Shown here: piece after piece, positions 49,191 to 63,759 of the stretch
Position numbering within the stretch: the stretch's first letter is position 1
Layout of the letters: each line of letters starts with the position of its first letter
Assembly (NCBI GenBank): GCA_023079485.1
Contig: CM041092.1
Span: forward strand, 2,117,127-2,181,126
Length of the DNA: 64,000 bases
Origin: Archilochus colubris
Taxonomy: Eukaryota > Chordata > Aves > Apodiformes > Trochilidae
Direction: 5' to 3'
Program-made: the position numbers and the translations under genes
The notes under the pieces: generated by a model
Told to the model about the DNA's origin: nothing
The model's input: the letters and a program-made list of their open reading frames with translations, nothing else
Databases searched by the model: none

Positions 49191-51129
49191 CTGCAAGAGG
49201 AAAAAAAATACAAGTTTGTTTATTCAGGAATCAGCATACAGAAGTGCCTACAGACTCATCTTTTTACTCCTACTCTTTTCCTGGTGGTCAACAAGACACA
49301 AAAAAGCTTTACTGTATTTTAGGGCACAGCAAGTTGCTTGCTTCCAGGTTAGTGACAGAAGATGAGCTCCCCATCATTGAGTACACTGTGGGGTTCCCAG
49401 CTGCCAGGAACCTTAGAGCACTCCCTTAGAGTGAATGTAAAGCAGGAATACAACCAGTCAGAGAGCCCTCTGCTCAGACAACATCCCACACCTTCTACCA
49501 GGCTGGGAAAAAAAAAATAAAATCAAACATTCAAATCACACAAAATAACCTTAGTAGAAAATCCAGGCTGGTAGAAGGCAAACATCAAAAATTCATGCAC
49601 GATCAGTGAACAGATGAATAGTTAAGTCCTTTAAAGTCTTATAGGCAACAGATTCAAATCAAAAGAATAGCTGATTTCATCATTCCTGTCTACCCAGCAA
49701 TTCTTTGGCTTCCTTTCTTCAGAAGTACAGCTGGTTAAGAGCACCAGGAAGAGCAGTCCTCACAGAGCAACACTTGAAAGGCACAGACTCCCTCAACAGG
49801 TACCAACAGGACAGGAGGCAATCACTCCACAATCATTCCAAGCAAATCACAGATCACAACAAATGTCTTACAAAGATTTTTTTCTTCTCACACATAATTT
49901 TATTAGCTAAATCAGTGTAAGTCATCTACAGCTGCAAGTCAACACTAACCTGTGCCTTATCTCTCACAGGTTTCTCACAACTATTTAAACCCTCATAAAA
50001 ATATCCCCAAAAAGTTCTGTTGGGAGATGCTGCCTTCTGTGTGTCCAGTGAAGTGGGAGCCTTCACCAGGATGAGATCTTAACTTTCCCAAGTGAATGGC
50101 AGTGGTGGTTTCAGGCCTGAGTTCTCCATCAGGTTAAATCAAACATAAAACAAGATAACTGCAGCCTCCTGGCAGATGAACTGCTGGGCTCCAGCAGAAC
50201 CAGGAGCCTGAAAGCTTCATTCTCCTTTCACCATTTCTCCCCAGCACAAAGTTCTTGCCTCCAGCTCCCAAAATTTGAGGGGAGGGAAGAGAGCTTTGCA
50301 GATTATCAATCAGGAATGGAAGCTCAGCTGTCACAGGGCTATGCAACCCCACCTTGCCCATCCCAGGGGCTTCAAGTTATCCTCCAGCCATTCCCAACTA
50401 CCTGACTGCTGGAAGGAGTACTGGTTCTGAGCATTAAAAAAAACCAAACAGAGAACACCAAAAGCTTTGCTCCTCTGCCTGTGATTTTTCTGGACTACCC
50501 CTCCCCAGGATTAACACCAGAGAGTCTCCAGCTTCAGGAGAGGGCAGGGATCAACACCACAAAGAGAGGAATCAGCCAACTGGTACCTGGGCTGCAGTGC
50601 AGTCTGGCAGGCAGAGATTTTTGTGCTACACACTTGGGTAAATTCTCTCAAGAAGAGGATTCCTTCCTCTTTAATTCTGTGAAACATTATTTTAGAACAG
50701 GGTAGAGAATGAAAGCAAATCTTTAACAACATGCAAATCCTAGTTGATAAATTACACCCTCTCGAATAGGAAGATCTTGCAGAATGGGAAATAATGCAAT
50801 TTCTGCAAAATGAGAATATAACAGACCAGTGCCTGCAAGAGCAGCTTTGGGAATCTCCTGTAGCAGATGAAGCAACATTAAAATCAAACTATCAGGCTCC
50901 TAAGTGAATGCTATTAGAATTAAGACAAGCATGCAATCAAATATCTGGTGTGATCTGCTTGAGTTACTACATACTGAGTAAATCTGTCACTCCACCATTA
51001 AAATGTGGCTTGGAGAGCTTCACAGCGCTGAGTAAGTAATTTCACTACAATAAAAATGCTTTCATTACTGTGTTGCTTTCAACTGATGTCCCCAGAGTCA
51101 TCTCCTAACAGTTAACAACACAGCAATGC

Positions 51130-51290
51130 TGTCAGGAAGGACTTGTGGAGGTCATCTGTCCATCTTGCAGATGATTATCTCCAAGGCTCAGCCATGACTT
51201 TTTCAAGCCCTAAAAACCTCCACTTTTCACAGCCCCTCCAGGAAACCATTTCAGGGATCTGTTAACTCTCTTTTTGCCAGAAGTCACAAG
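51130..51290 (-). mobile_element. Degenerate CR1 LINE fragment (minus orientation)
   Basis: GTGGAGGTCATCTGTCCATC and the later AAAAACCTCCAC...CCATTTCAGGGATCTG echo the reverse complement of a CR1 tail (gaggtcatctagtccaac ... aacctcca). Divergence is high and the boundaries are uncertain. Confidence 0.45.
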
Positions 51291-52828
51291 AGCAGCTCCC
51301 TCACCCCCTCCTCAGGGTAGCTACAGCCCAAGCTTTCAGCCATTCCAGCAGAACACTGACAGATTATTTTCCAGCCCATTATTTTCTGAACATCTTTGAG
51401 CACTCCAGGACCAGCCCTCCCCACTGATGGATGGAGGAGCATAACAACTTCTTCCTCTGGTAGCCACACTCCTCCTAACATAGCCCAGGCCTTACCCACA
51501 GAGTGTGAGCACAAGCCAACCACCCACCCAGCCCTTCCTTTCCCCCAGAGGCACTTCCCTGGGTTAACATTCCACCCCAGGCACTTCTCCCAGCCAAACT
51601 TCATCAAGCTTCAGCTGGGCCAGTCCTCAGCTTCCTCAGGGATCACACACTGAGGGACACTCCACTGTTGGGAAGATGTAGGATCATAGCTAACTTGCTG
51701 AAGATGCCCTCTGTGCACAGCTGACCAAGCAAAGCTGTCCCACTGACATCCCCCAAAATTAAACAAACCCAGACCCTCTCCTAGAAAGAAATTAAATAAC
51801 TTGTAGAAAAGCTACACTGGTCCACGCTGGTAAGAAATGGAAAAATAAGGTTTAACTTTCTTTTTTTTTTTTTTTAAAGTAGTGAAGAATGACACAGAGC
51901 AACTAAAATTGAAACCATCTTTTGGCTCCACAGCCTATTAAACAGTGCAGACAAGTAATTCAGATTCTCAGGTGTTGTAACACTGTTCCCAAGGAAAATC
52001 TGACAATAGGTGTTAGTACTCACTTTACTATAAAAAGCCTTCAAGCGTAACACAGCTTTCAGGCAGAAAGTGTTCCTGTCACCCATCAAACAGCAGAGCT
52101 TCAGAGACAAGATAGCTCTGTAATTTTTAAAACTGTGGGGGATCCCAAATCTTTGAGAAGAAAAAGAGAATTTAATGCTGAAACACTGCTGTCTAAACAA
52201 ACTCTGAAGACTTTTCCATGAGTTGCTCTAATTAAATGGTTTTACTCAACTTGAAAAAGCATTTTAAAAAACAGATTTAGTGATATACCCAGTACACCTT
52301 TTTGCCTGGTTTTCACCTTTTCTGATGGTTTTGAAAGACAAAACACCCTATTTTAACTTGCACTTTGTTCTGAAGCAGCAAGATAAAAAGGACCACATGC
52401 AAAATAGCTGAACATTAGAGGATACAATGATAGCCAACAGCACATGCTGCCATGGGAATAAAAAGGAGCACTTGTCAAAGAGTTATGACCCACTAATTCC
52501 TTAAAAAGTACAGCCAAACCTTTCTCACCAGCATGACAAATTTCAAACAAATACAAGTGAGACAGAAGAAATATCAGCCAACAACCTAACAGAATTAGGA
52601 AGACCTAAATGTTTAGTATCTGTAATATTGCTGCTTTAGCATATTTATGCATTAGAACAAAACAAGTCCTCCAAGTGCCAGACCCATCTCTCTGGATGCC
52701 CCTGCAAGTACCTTCACAGTACCATAGCCACAGTGACAACAGTTTACAGCAAACTGCTCAGGTCCCCGAGCTTTACCCAACCCAAATGTTTTCCTGGGTG
52801 CAGACAGCCTGTCCTGCCAAGGCGAATC

Positions 52829-52855
52829 CTGGGGGGAGCTCCCTGCACCCCCCAG
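52829..52855. repeat. Inverted repeat, 8-bp GC stem and 11-nt loop
   Basis: CTGGGGGG at 52,829-52,836 is perfectly complementary to CCCCCCAG at 52,848-52,855. It is in EPC2 intron 1, and a function is not apparent. Confidence 0.5.
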
Positions 52856-53600
52856 TCTCACACCCCCCTGGGAAGCTCCCATCCCAACTTCCAACAGGGC
52901 TGAGAGAGTAACCACCAGCTTTAGTCCCACATGAGACTTGGAATCACACCTCTGAACACATCTGAGACACTGCCAGCCTTGCTTTCATTTCTCCTCCACA
53001 AGGAAAATAAAAAAAACAACCTAAAAGCACTGCACACATTCTGAGCCAGGCTCCAAGCCCCAGTCAGAGCCAGGCACCTTTGCTGCTATGTCCTTTCAAC
53101 CCCAAAATCCTACAAGTTTCATTTTCTTTCTAAATTTTCTGCCTGGGAGCTTCCTCACTACAAGTTCAACAGTAGTAGTAAGTCAGGAGGTAATATTCTC
53201 CCAGAAATCATTTTGGTTAAGCTTTAAGGGAGCAGTGATGGCTCCTGAACACCATTTTTATCCACCCCAACTGGATTTCCCAAGGTGCTCCCTCACCAGG
53301 GAGTCAACATCTTGACATTTGGATGTTATTCAGACTTCAGAAAACAAAACATAACCTGTTATGTTATGTTATGCTTAGCTGCTAAAATCAACTCTTTTTA
53401 CAAAATAGATGGCTTTAACTCCATAGCACTCCACTGTAAGTATGATGGGAGGGAAAAGTGAACTTATTAACAGCTTTATCTCCTCAAAATCAGCTATTTC
53501 TAGGCCACCCAGAGCCAGCCTTCCACTCTACCCAAAATCAAGAACTGAACGAAAGCTAAAAAGCCAAGGAAAACACACTAAAGCCTAAAGGTGTGATTTG

Positions 53601-53720
53601 ACATTACATTCAAATTGGGAAACAAATTAATTGACATTTTTCTAGAGATGCTATTTGTTTAACATTACATTCAAATGGGAAACACAACTGAACTGACAAT
53701 TTTATACCTGACAGGCAGAC
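53601..53720. repeat. Short imperfect direct duplication, period about 61 bp
   Basis: ACATTACATTCAAAT(T)GGGAAACA occurs at about 53,601 and about 53,662, each followed by a TTGACATTTT/CTGACAATTT-like segment. Confidence 0.6.
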
Positions 53721-56700
53721 TCAAGACCAAAACCTCCAGCATTTTAATTTGAAACATGCACACTCATCTTCCAAACTCTCAAGCACAGCTACAAACACCT
53801 GCTGACAACACTGCCAGAAAAGGGTGTTCCAGCTCAAAAGCTCCTTTGATCAAAAGCCTCTTCCCCTTTCTAAAGCCACAGCCCATTTATTTACTTCCCC
53901 TTTGTAAAAAAAAAACCAAAACCCAAAACCAGGGCTAGGAGTGTGCAAAGATTTGGGGTTTATTTATAAAGACTTCCATTGCAGAACTGATCCATTCAGT
54001 ACAGAGATCTGTGGTGTCTCCTCAGAAGGCTCTATTGGTTATGAAGTGATGCAGGGAGCTGGGAAACCAGCAAAAACTGAGGTGAACCCAACCAGAGCAA
54101 AGAAAGCTGCTTTGTGGGACTGAACTCCTCTCAGTTTCCCTCTGGGGTTTGAGACCCCGGGGAAGGAAGCTCAAGAAAACCCAGAAGGAGAAGGTGCAAG
54201 GCCTTTTGTACCCCTGGGATGGACACATGGAACCACCTCTCATTGTCACTTTTGCCCATGTTTTTCCAATAAGATCTCATCCATCCTCTTTTTAAAAAGG
54301 AAAGAAAATACCCTTCAGACCCACTTGCCACACACTTGCCTTATGTGCTGCTATTCTGAAGTCCTTCTGCTATTTCAGGAGTAAACCAAGATGTCAACAG
54401 AAAAAAAAAAAAAAGACAAACCAACCCTAAAGGAACCTTTTCTGTCACTTTCTTCCCTTTTCCACTTCTGAAACAATTGTAATTTCACAAAGCAAGTGCT
54501 ATCTAAAAACCCAAGACAATCCATTCTCTGAGTCCTTTACATACAAATCACCTCATTACAGACAAATCACCTGAATGTTATCTCAAGAATGCTGATGCAG
54601 GCTGAGAGAAGACAACAGAAGGGCCACCTAGCTCAGCCCAGCATCCTTGGGTGGCACTTTGTGTCTGGGCTGCTAAGTCTATAGTGTGTATAAATGAAGA
54701 AAAATCCAGTTTGGACAAAAAAAAAACACACCTTAATTTTCTCTCTGCAGTCTGACTAAAGGCAATTTAAGCACTAGGAGGTGACTACAGACAAGCTAAG
54801 AAATCAGAGTTGAAATTAGCCCATGAGGTACTGATGGGGGTACAGGGGACATGAGGTGACCAGAGAATGCAGCAGGCATTTTCTTTAGTTAAACCTTGCA
54901 GCACAAAAGAAAACAAAAAAGGAGAAAAAAAGAACAAAACAAAACCTAAACCAACCCAAAATTCTTCGTTTAATGCAAAAAAGCAAGCAATGAAATTGTC
55001 ATCTCATGGAATAGTGGACATGAAACAAGAGACATCCCAAATATGAGCCTACAGAGTGGGCTCTGTATGAAAACATGAGCAATCTCTCATTCCTATAATA
55101 TTGAATACCCTACTGATATTCTTATCAATAATGTTTACTATTTATACACAAATATAATTAAGAAAAAATTGTCACTCTCTAGGAAACATCAAAACCCCCT
55201 ACCACTAGAGGACTGTATTTAAAAGCCAGTAAACAAGTTTCCAGTCTGCCAAAACATGAATATAAAACAATAGTTTTGTTTTTCATAATTAACAATGAAC
55301 TGAACTATTACAAATTTCTTTTAAAAGGGCTGAGTATGGTACTTTATATCCAAAGTACATTCCCTGAAAAGCAGGACCTTTTTCCCCCTCAAGATGCCTT
55401 CGAATGACTTTAAGAGCAACCTGTTAAAATTCTGTAACATTTAGTCAAAACACAAAGTTGTCCTGACCAGCTCTTTGTGATAATCTGTCATCATTCCCCA
55501 GGCAGCAAACACAACCCTACACAGAAAGTGGTTAACAAATTAAATCTGAGGAATTCCTTTTTATTAGTGCTCTCATTTCCATAACTTGATTGTCCCAAGC
55601 CAGACCAGCCAGGATGCAGAGTTCCACACCTACAGATGTACATGGTCTTATTTTTCATGGCATCAACCCCAAACTGTGGCTGAGATCCCACAGCTGGTTT
55701 TCCCCTTTCTCACAAACACCATTACACACAGCATCTCAACTCCAGTTGGATTTCTGGCTCCTCACCCCAAAACCTTCAGGTGACCCCGAGTCACAGCACT
55801 GTGCTCCTTTTGCAGAAGAGAGGAGGAAGAGTCACCAGGAGGGAAGGCTGGGGAAATTCTCTACCAGAAGCTGATCCCAGCATCCCCATGGGATGTGCTT
55901 CCCACACAAGGACCTGAGGAAAGCAGAGCAGAGATTTGCATCACCCAGCAACTCCCTAACAACCCCCACTAGTCCCAGCACACAACTCCACTTGAAGCTC
56001 AAGTGGCTCAGAGATCTCTCTGGTATTTGTACCCAAGAAATTGTGTTGCCTTCATATTAAGGATCTGGGGTTTGTGTGAACCATCAGTCCTCACTCCTGT
56101 CACACAGGATAAGGGTTGGTGCCCATCAGGAGCCTCAGGGCTGGTTACAACACTCCAAGAGGTGTGAACATGCATGGCTGCTTCAATCAAATAAATACCT
56201 GCACTAAAATCAGGTTCTGTGCTGAAAGCAGCACAGGAATGAAGTTCCCAAAACTCTGAGCTCCAAACGGGCCCTTTCATTTCATCTTCATCAGCAATGA
56301 AAATTCCCTGGAAGGTTTCAGGTGTAACTTTTACACTTGAGAACAAGGTGCCCACAGAACCTCTCTTCCTGCACTTTGCATTTAACCTTCTCACTGGTTG
56401 GCAACATTTTATTTCCAAGAGCAACATCCAAAGTCATTATTAAAGATTTTTATTTAGCTTTACTTATTTTTACACCGCTACCAAGGAATTTGTGTAACTG
56501 AGTTTTTGTCCTCACCAAAGTGATAAAAACTGGAGTGCTGAAGACCTGACTAAACAAGCAGAAATCCATCATATTACAGTAAAAACAAAAGATACCAGAA
56601 AATGATGCTAAAGTTAGGACAGCTTGGTTTAAAATATTTATATTACAACACATGTACACTAAAAATAATTGATAGGAAAGAAAATTATTAAGAATTAACT

Positions 56701-59700
56701 ACAAAATTTCATTTTATTTCAAAACCCTTTAACTTAGTAAACATAATTATTAGTTTTTAACTTTCTGCAATAAAAATGCCTATCTACCTTACCTAGTCAC
56801 TGGATACCACTGCAAGACATGCAGTGTTCTGTTCCTAGCTCAGCACAGGGGAATCAGGCAGTACCAGGAGGTTTTTGTTAGGCACCTCAAACTGGTCAAA
56901 CAGAGAAAAAGTGAATTGCAGCCATAAAAAAGGCAGAAAGCTAAGAAAAACAAATTACAGAAATGTAAACACAGCAAATACTGAGGGAAGAGGGGAGAGG
57001 AAGCATTTGTAAGTATCCTGGCTAAGAACTGATATTATATATACATGTAAGTATATATATAGATATGAACTACTTGGTGTGTGACCAAGGATCTGAGAAG
57101 ATATATTTTGGTACCAGCTCACCTACCTCTCCATTTAAGTGTGCATTTAAAATAACAACAGACCAAAGGCACATTTATATCTAATGAAGTCCAACATTCC
57201 TACTCCAGGCACTTCTTGTTGGCTTAATTTGAAGAAATAATGTTTTTTAAAAAACTCAATGAGAACCAGGTGTGGTAATCTCTCCTTCTGCCTTAAAGGA
57301 TTTGGCATTTTATTGGTGTAAATATATTAATCCCAATTAGAACTGCATCAAAATCAGGAAAAAATAAGAACCTGAGGGAAGGTTATTTCTACAAACCTCT
57401 GCTCCCTCATATTTAGAGCACTACTATTATGAACAGGGACAGTACTTTAACTCAGAAACTTCAGGGATTATTATATATTAACAAGTAGGAATTTGTAAAA
57501 CAGATTAAAATCAACACTTTTAAGCAGTGTATTCTGAAATACTTCATTTCTTTGACTCAGCACCAGACAATATTCAATGCAAGCTTATGACAGTCTACAC
57601 TGACACTACTTTTAGTTTCTCTGCTTCTTGCTCCTCATACAGAGTAATTCAGTCCTGGTTCATTTCTTCTCTACTTTTTTCAGAAATTTCAGTTCCACAA
57701 TGAAACATCAGCACCAGTGGCTTTTGTGACACCTAAGGCTGAATATTTAAAATGAGAAATATGCTAAGACATACAAATGTTCAAATAAACATAAATCAAG
57801 GCTTTGTTTATTAGCTTTGCTGTCAAAACAAATAAGACAAATAACCTTTTGAATATCCAGCACCAGAATTATCTTTCTTATCAAAAATAACTAAACTCAA
57901 GATTAATATAAGCAGATTTAATGTCTGTCATCTCAATTATTCCAACAGGACATCTCAGTCAGGACAGAAACTGTACAGACTGCTGCTCCCTTTTGCCAAG
58001 CAGGACCCACAACTGATCTGGCAGCACCCAGTCCAAAGCCCCAAACCTGCCCCAAAGTGTTTCTTAACAGTTTCCTTCTTAAATGGAAGGAAACAGAAAA
58101 ATTGCTCCCTGCATCCAAACCCTGCCAGAGCTGAGCAGCAGAGCACGGGGAGGCAGATTTCAAAATGTTCCCCTAAGCTTTCATCATGGAATTACACCTC
58201 ATCCTGAGGAAACCTACCTAAAAGGGAAAGTTCCTGCATAATGACCCGAGGTGTGACTCCCAATTAACACCCATGCAGATACCATTGTTCCTCTGCTAGG
58301 GACTCAGGCACCCAAACGAGTTAGGACAGATTTCAAGGACTGCTCTGAACTGACCCCATGCAAACCACTTTAGCCTGCAGCCAAACCCCGACTTTATCTA
58401 AATTAAAGAGGGTGGTTTTAAGATAGGGCTGAACCCATCTAACCTCAGGATGACACCAGGACCTCAGCACTCTCCAGCTCCTCGGTTCCCAAGCTTTCTC
58501 TTATCCCCACATGTTCCTGACCACTTCTCAGCTTTTCCAGGGGGGGCTTCACCTCCATCAGCCTCCTGCAAAGCAGCCCCATCCCTACCAGCTGCAAAGC
58601 AGGGCTTGTCTGGCTCAGCTGGAGCTTCAGATCACACCCCCAGCCCAGTTCCTGACCCTTGTCACAGGCTGAGCCTACACTGAGAGGCAGCTCTTAGGGG
58701 TGATGGGTGTTGATGGGATAATCCCTAGCAAACTCAGCTGGAGTTGGAGGCTTCAGAGCCGATCTCTGCAGTGTTCAACCACATGAAACAGAGCCAGAGC
58801 AAATTAAAAGCTGCTCAGTTTAAGAGTTCACTCAGCTCCCGTGGCAGTTAGATGGGGTCCAAATTCAGCAAGGGTTTGGATTATGTTAACTGCAGTGGGG
58901 ATGAAGACAACCTCCCGGGTGTTAAATCTGACACAGCATTATCAAATGGGATGGTACCAAGTACCAGCAGTGGAAGGAGAGGAAGTTTCTCTCAGGCACA
59001 CAGAAATACTGCAGGTGAAAGCACTGGAAGGATCCAAGATTGAAGGCTGAAAGCTGAACTAGTGGCTGGGAAGCAGAGCTGAAATGTAGGGAATGTCACT
59101 GCATGATGCAATGGGCAGGAAAAGCCAGGACCTGAAGGCAGGGGAAGAGGTCTCATAAATAGGACTGAAGTTGAAAGTTCTATGAATCAGGATTACAACA
59201 CAGCATTCTGCTCCCTACTACCAAACATACCTCAGCAATCCCAGCAGGCTCCAAACACACCCAAAACAAGTAAATAAATACAGGTGCTGAACCCAAACTG
59301 AGAAATAAACTTCAACTGGGAATTACACTTCCCCCAACACATAAGCCAGTTGTTTCCACCCAAGCAAACCCTGTTTCTTTCCTAAGGAAGGTCTGCTGTC
59401 TTGATTTCACTTGGTTTTGCACAGAATTAGAATCTTTTGAGGTTGTTACTTTAACTTCTGCTGCCTTTTTGAGGGAGTTTTAGTTTACAGAATATCTGGA
59501 TGGTTTGAACTGAAGTTATCCTCTGATGACCCTTCCATTTCACACACTGGTGTCCTGGCTTCTTTGTCCTACAAAGCCTCCCATTTGTAAGTGATTTTGA
59601 GGGTTCAACCACAGGTTAGGCATGGAGATCCAACACACAAACCTCAAGTCAGAGCAGGCTCTCTCCACATGGGGAGGCATTTATGGAGATTTGAAGTTTT

Positions 59701-59794
59701 TAAACCTGAACATGAGTGCATCAGACAGTATCAAGTAGCTCTCTCAGATTCACAGCTTCAATAAGCCCTCACACATCTCTTATCTTCTATCCTG

Positions 59795-59900
59795 GATATG
59801 CTCCAAAGCCACCTGGACACCGCCCTGGGCAAGAAGGAACAGAGGGGTGGCCAAGATGACCTCCAGGGCCCCTTCCAACCCCACCCTTCCTCTGCAAGTC
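59795..59900 (+). mobile_element. CR1 LINE 3' tail (plus orientation)
   Basis: CCACCTGGACACCGCCCTGG followed by GGGTGGCCAAGATGACCTCC and AGGGCCCCTTCCAACC is a typical CR1 tail, without the terminal ATTCTATG repeats. It is old and truncated, in EPC2 intron 1. Confidence 0.75.
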
Positions 59901-60084
59901 TAATACCTGACTGCATTTGTTTAAGCACCTTCCAATAAATCAGGGGTGTTGACAGTGCAACTAACAACACAACTTCACCTCTCTAAAATACTTTCATTAT
60001 TGTAAAGTTTAAGACAATTGCTTTATGGCATCTGTTGGTCAACAACTATAATTTAGTGTGATTATTGCTCAATTGGTATCAAAA

Positions 60085-60105
60085 CAAACAAACAAACAAA
60101 CAAAA
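60085..60105. repeat. (AAAC)n microsatellite, about 5 units
   Basis: This is a short tetranucleotide run in EPC2 intron 1. Confidence 0.8.
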
Positions 60106-63100
60106 TCAGTCATGCTATGCAAATATCTGTAACATTTCAATGTACAGAATCAGCTGTGGAAGATGTATCAAGCTCCTGCCTTGACATTTACAGTGTGGAC
60201 AACTCCATTAATGTACTCAAAAAAAAAGTGTGACACTACCTGCTAATGCAATGCACACTGAAAAATGCAGAATATGTAGAATGTAAAATGTTTCATCAAA
60301 AGACAGAGGGGCCAGAAGCAGAGCACCCCTAAGGTCTCCAAGCAACACCAATGAGTTGATGTTCATGCATGCAGGAAGGAGCCCTTCTAAGAAATGATTA
60401 TGTGACTGTTATTTGACCTTATGAACAGATACCACAGAAGAAAATAATGTTTAGGTCTCACAGTATGTGCAAGAAACTGTGGTTGCAGGGCTAGGTCATA
60501 AGAAGCTTTTATTTTTAAAAAATAAGATAGTACTGCCATGAAATTAACATCCCTGTGTGTATACACATACTTCAAAGTCCTGATTGAACTCCTCCAGTTC
60601 ATTGTATCAGCAACAATACTCAGCACGTTACACTGTATCTGCAAAAAAACCCCAAACAAAAAATTATGACCTGTGAAAAGCGAATGCTTTGTGCTTTAAA
60701 AGGAGAATGAAGATGCTGCTTCAGAGCAGCACTGCTTACAGGATGCCTGGATGCTGAACACGTGGAGTTCCCTGTGCCACAGAAACTGAATGAGCTGAGG
60801 GATGGAGAGGGTATGGACAGAAGAGCAGGAAAAAACTTGAAGTTAACTGCTGCCAGCCTCCCAGTAAATACTCACAGTGATTATACATTTCATGAGCAGT
60901 GAAAGATCATCCTGAGGTGATCACTGGAGGTCTGAGAGTGAAAGTCACTTTGCATCCTTACTCAGCAGCATTACAATAACATCAGACCATGTCCCTAACT
61001 TGCCATTCCTGCACTTTTTCCTCTCCAACTTCAGCCTTTCCACGTGATGGCAAACTTAGCTGTGAACAAATACCTGTTCACAGGAGAATTTGGAGATCAG
61101 CTTTGACCAGGCAATCTAGGTATCAATCACCAGCATGCTCTTAGCTTCCTAACTCAAGCAGATTTACTCCTGCAAGCCTTCAGCCTGAATCTGCCTTGTT
61201 AAGCATGATTTTTCTCCCACAACTCAGCAATCTCCAGTAATATGCATTCAACTACAAAACACAAGAGTTATGTGATAAGAAACAAAACCAGGGCTTATCT
61301 GCTCTGCAGCTTCCCCCCCCTCCTAGCCAAAACAATTCATTATATTATGAAATACAGCTCTTGCTGATCAAAATAAAAACACTATGAAATGTTCCTACTC
61401 AGCTTCTGAAGCTCACAAAAGATCTTCTTGCTTTTGCTTAGCAAGAATCTCTTCCTTACAGGACTTAAAAAACCAACAAACTAAACACAAACCCACACAA
61501 TTTTTTTTTTCTCTTCGGGTTTAATTTAGGGTAAATTATAGACACTTGCTGACATAAACATGCTGCAGACCAGGAGCTTAATCCTTTCACAGCTGGAATC
61601 TCCAAGTGAGAGAAATGAGCTGCTGATCTGTAAAATGCTGCAAGTGGAGGCAAATCTCTATGATACTTACAGAGAAATGGAACTGGAATATTCACTGAGC
61701 TCAAAAGTCAAATCATGATGTTCATGTGGACACAACTGCACTTCTTGGCAGTGGGGTGCTCAATCTGGGACCCCAGTGGCTGCATTTTATTACACAGTCC
61801 CAATAACTTTAGGAACAGTAGTAGAAATGAGGGATAATCATTAAGCCCTCTCCAAGCTTTCAAGTTCCAAACCAGAATACTTGTTTAATACTTGTCTGTT
61901 TTTTTTTTTAAATAACAGTAAAAACCCACCACACCAATACATTTTAAAAAGAAACAGACCAAAGTCTGCATTTTTTAAATATAAAAAATATCAGTCCTGA
62001 ACAGAGCAAATCACATGCCTGTACTAGCAAGGCTATAGTGTAAAGAACAGGTTGGACAGATGTGCCAAATCTCAACCATTTTAAACCTTGCAAATCTGTA
62101 AATACAGTTCTTTTTCAGCAAAGTCAGCCCTGGGAGATGGTGTTTGAGCCCACACTACACCTGTACTACAAAACCTTTCTGATTTCATCCAGGCTTCCCC
62201 CAGGGCAGTACAGCAGGGACAGCATCCTGGGGTCTGTTTTGTGTCTCTAAATCCTCAGCTACCCTGGGGCTTCAAACACCTTTCCTGAGATGCACCCTTA
62301 GCTAAAGCCCGGGCTAAAAAAAGGCCTTGAGGCACTGGAGCAATTGAGACATCAGAAATGAATATGCTGATCTGCCTCCCACCCCCACAAGTGTCTCTCT
62401 TAAAAACACAGCAAATCGATCACAGCACTACTGCCATGAATAAAAGCTGCTTAATTACTTGGCAAATATTTAACGACTGTCATCCATCCAAGAAAGAGGG
62501 TTTACATACTACTACCACAAAAATTTAAAATAAAAAAAAATAAATATGTGAAAAGCAACCACAGAAAAGGTTGAGTGAAACTGCCACTGCATGGCAATAA
62601 TCTAAACAAACTATTAATACTACATTTCATAATCCTGCCTGGCTGATGTGGCTAGCACTATCCTTATATATCACTTCCATGAACACTTCATTTTGAAACC
62701 ATTGCATAACATATCAAATACAGAAAATAAACCTCATTCTTCCAGAGAAGCAACGTTTGAGTACAACACTAAAGCAGTTTTACTGAAGTATAAATCTAAC
62801 CTTCTTCAAGACCAGCTAAGCAACTTGCTTGAACTCTTACAGCAATTTTTTCATTAGCAAGTTTATTGAAAACATCACTTAGCAAAGTAACATCAGCATC
62901 TTGAAAAAACAAGCCCCGATTTATAGGCAGTAAGTGTTAAGCATTGCAAGGGAGACTTTTAAAAACTCCCCAAGATTGCTTCATTAGTACCACACTTGTT
63001 TCTCTTAAATTCACCCCCAGATTCCAGCAGAAATTCCCTCTTTGGGAAGTGTGGGGAGTTCTGATCCACGCCAAAAAAAAACAGAGGGAAACAGCAAAAA

Positions 63101-63759
63101 GAAAAAATAAATACCCACGAGGGGAAGGCAGAGGGGATTCAGCTTTTAATATCCAGAAGTGGGGAAAAACCAATGGGAAAGGCATGGAGCCTCCTCTGAC
63201 AGCTGTAACCTCGGCAAAGCCAATCCACAGGCACAGAGGTTTGGCTGAGGCGGGGACAGGGATTCATTGAGGAAATTCTGGAGGGTGCACTTACTATCGG
63301 GTCTGCCTGGAAGCAGGGACACAGCAGGAGATCCCGGAGCCTCCTGACACCCCAACAGCTCAGGAGTTCTGAGACCAGCAAAAGAAATCCCAACATTTAA
63401 ACCAGAGCAGGGCTGAGCATCTTCGAAGTGATGCTTGTCAAAAAAAAAAAAAAAATAAATAAACAACACAAAATCTCGTGTTTACTTAGTGGGCAAAAGG
63501 TTTTTTCCCCCCTTCTCTGACACTAAAAGCAGCAGCATCACCACACCAGTGCTTCCAGACGGGAATTTTGTGTAAATATTCCATTTTTATCATTCGCTGG
63601 GTTATTAGGAAATCACCTAAAAGCTGAAAAGCCTAAATACGTCCAGGCGATGCCGCTGACATTAGGTGCAGACAGCACAGCACAAAACGCCTCTTTTAGG
63701 AAAAAAGAAAAAAATTTTAAAAATTAAATAATAATAATAAAAATAATAACAAAAAGTAG

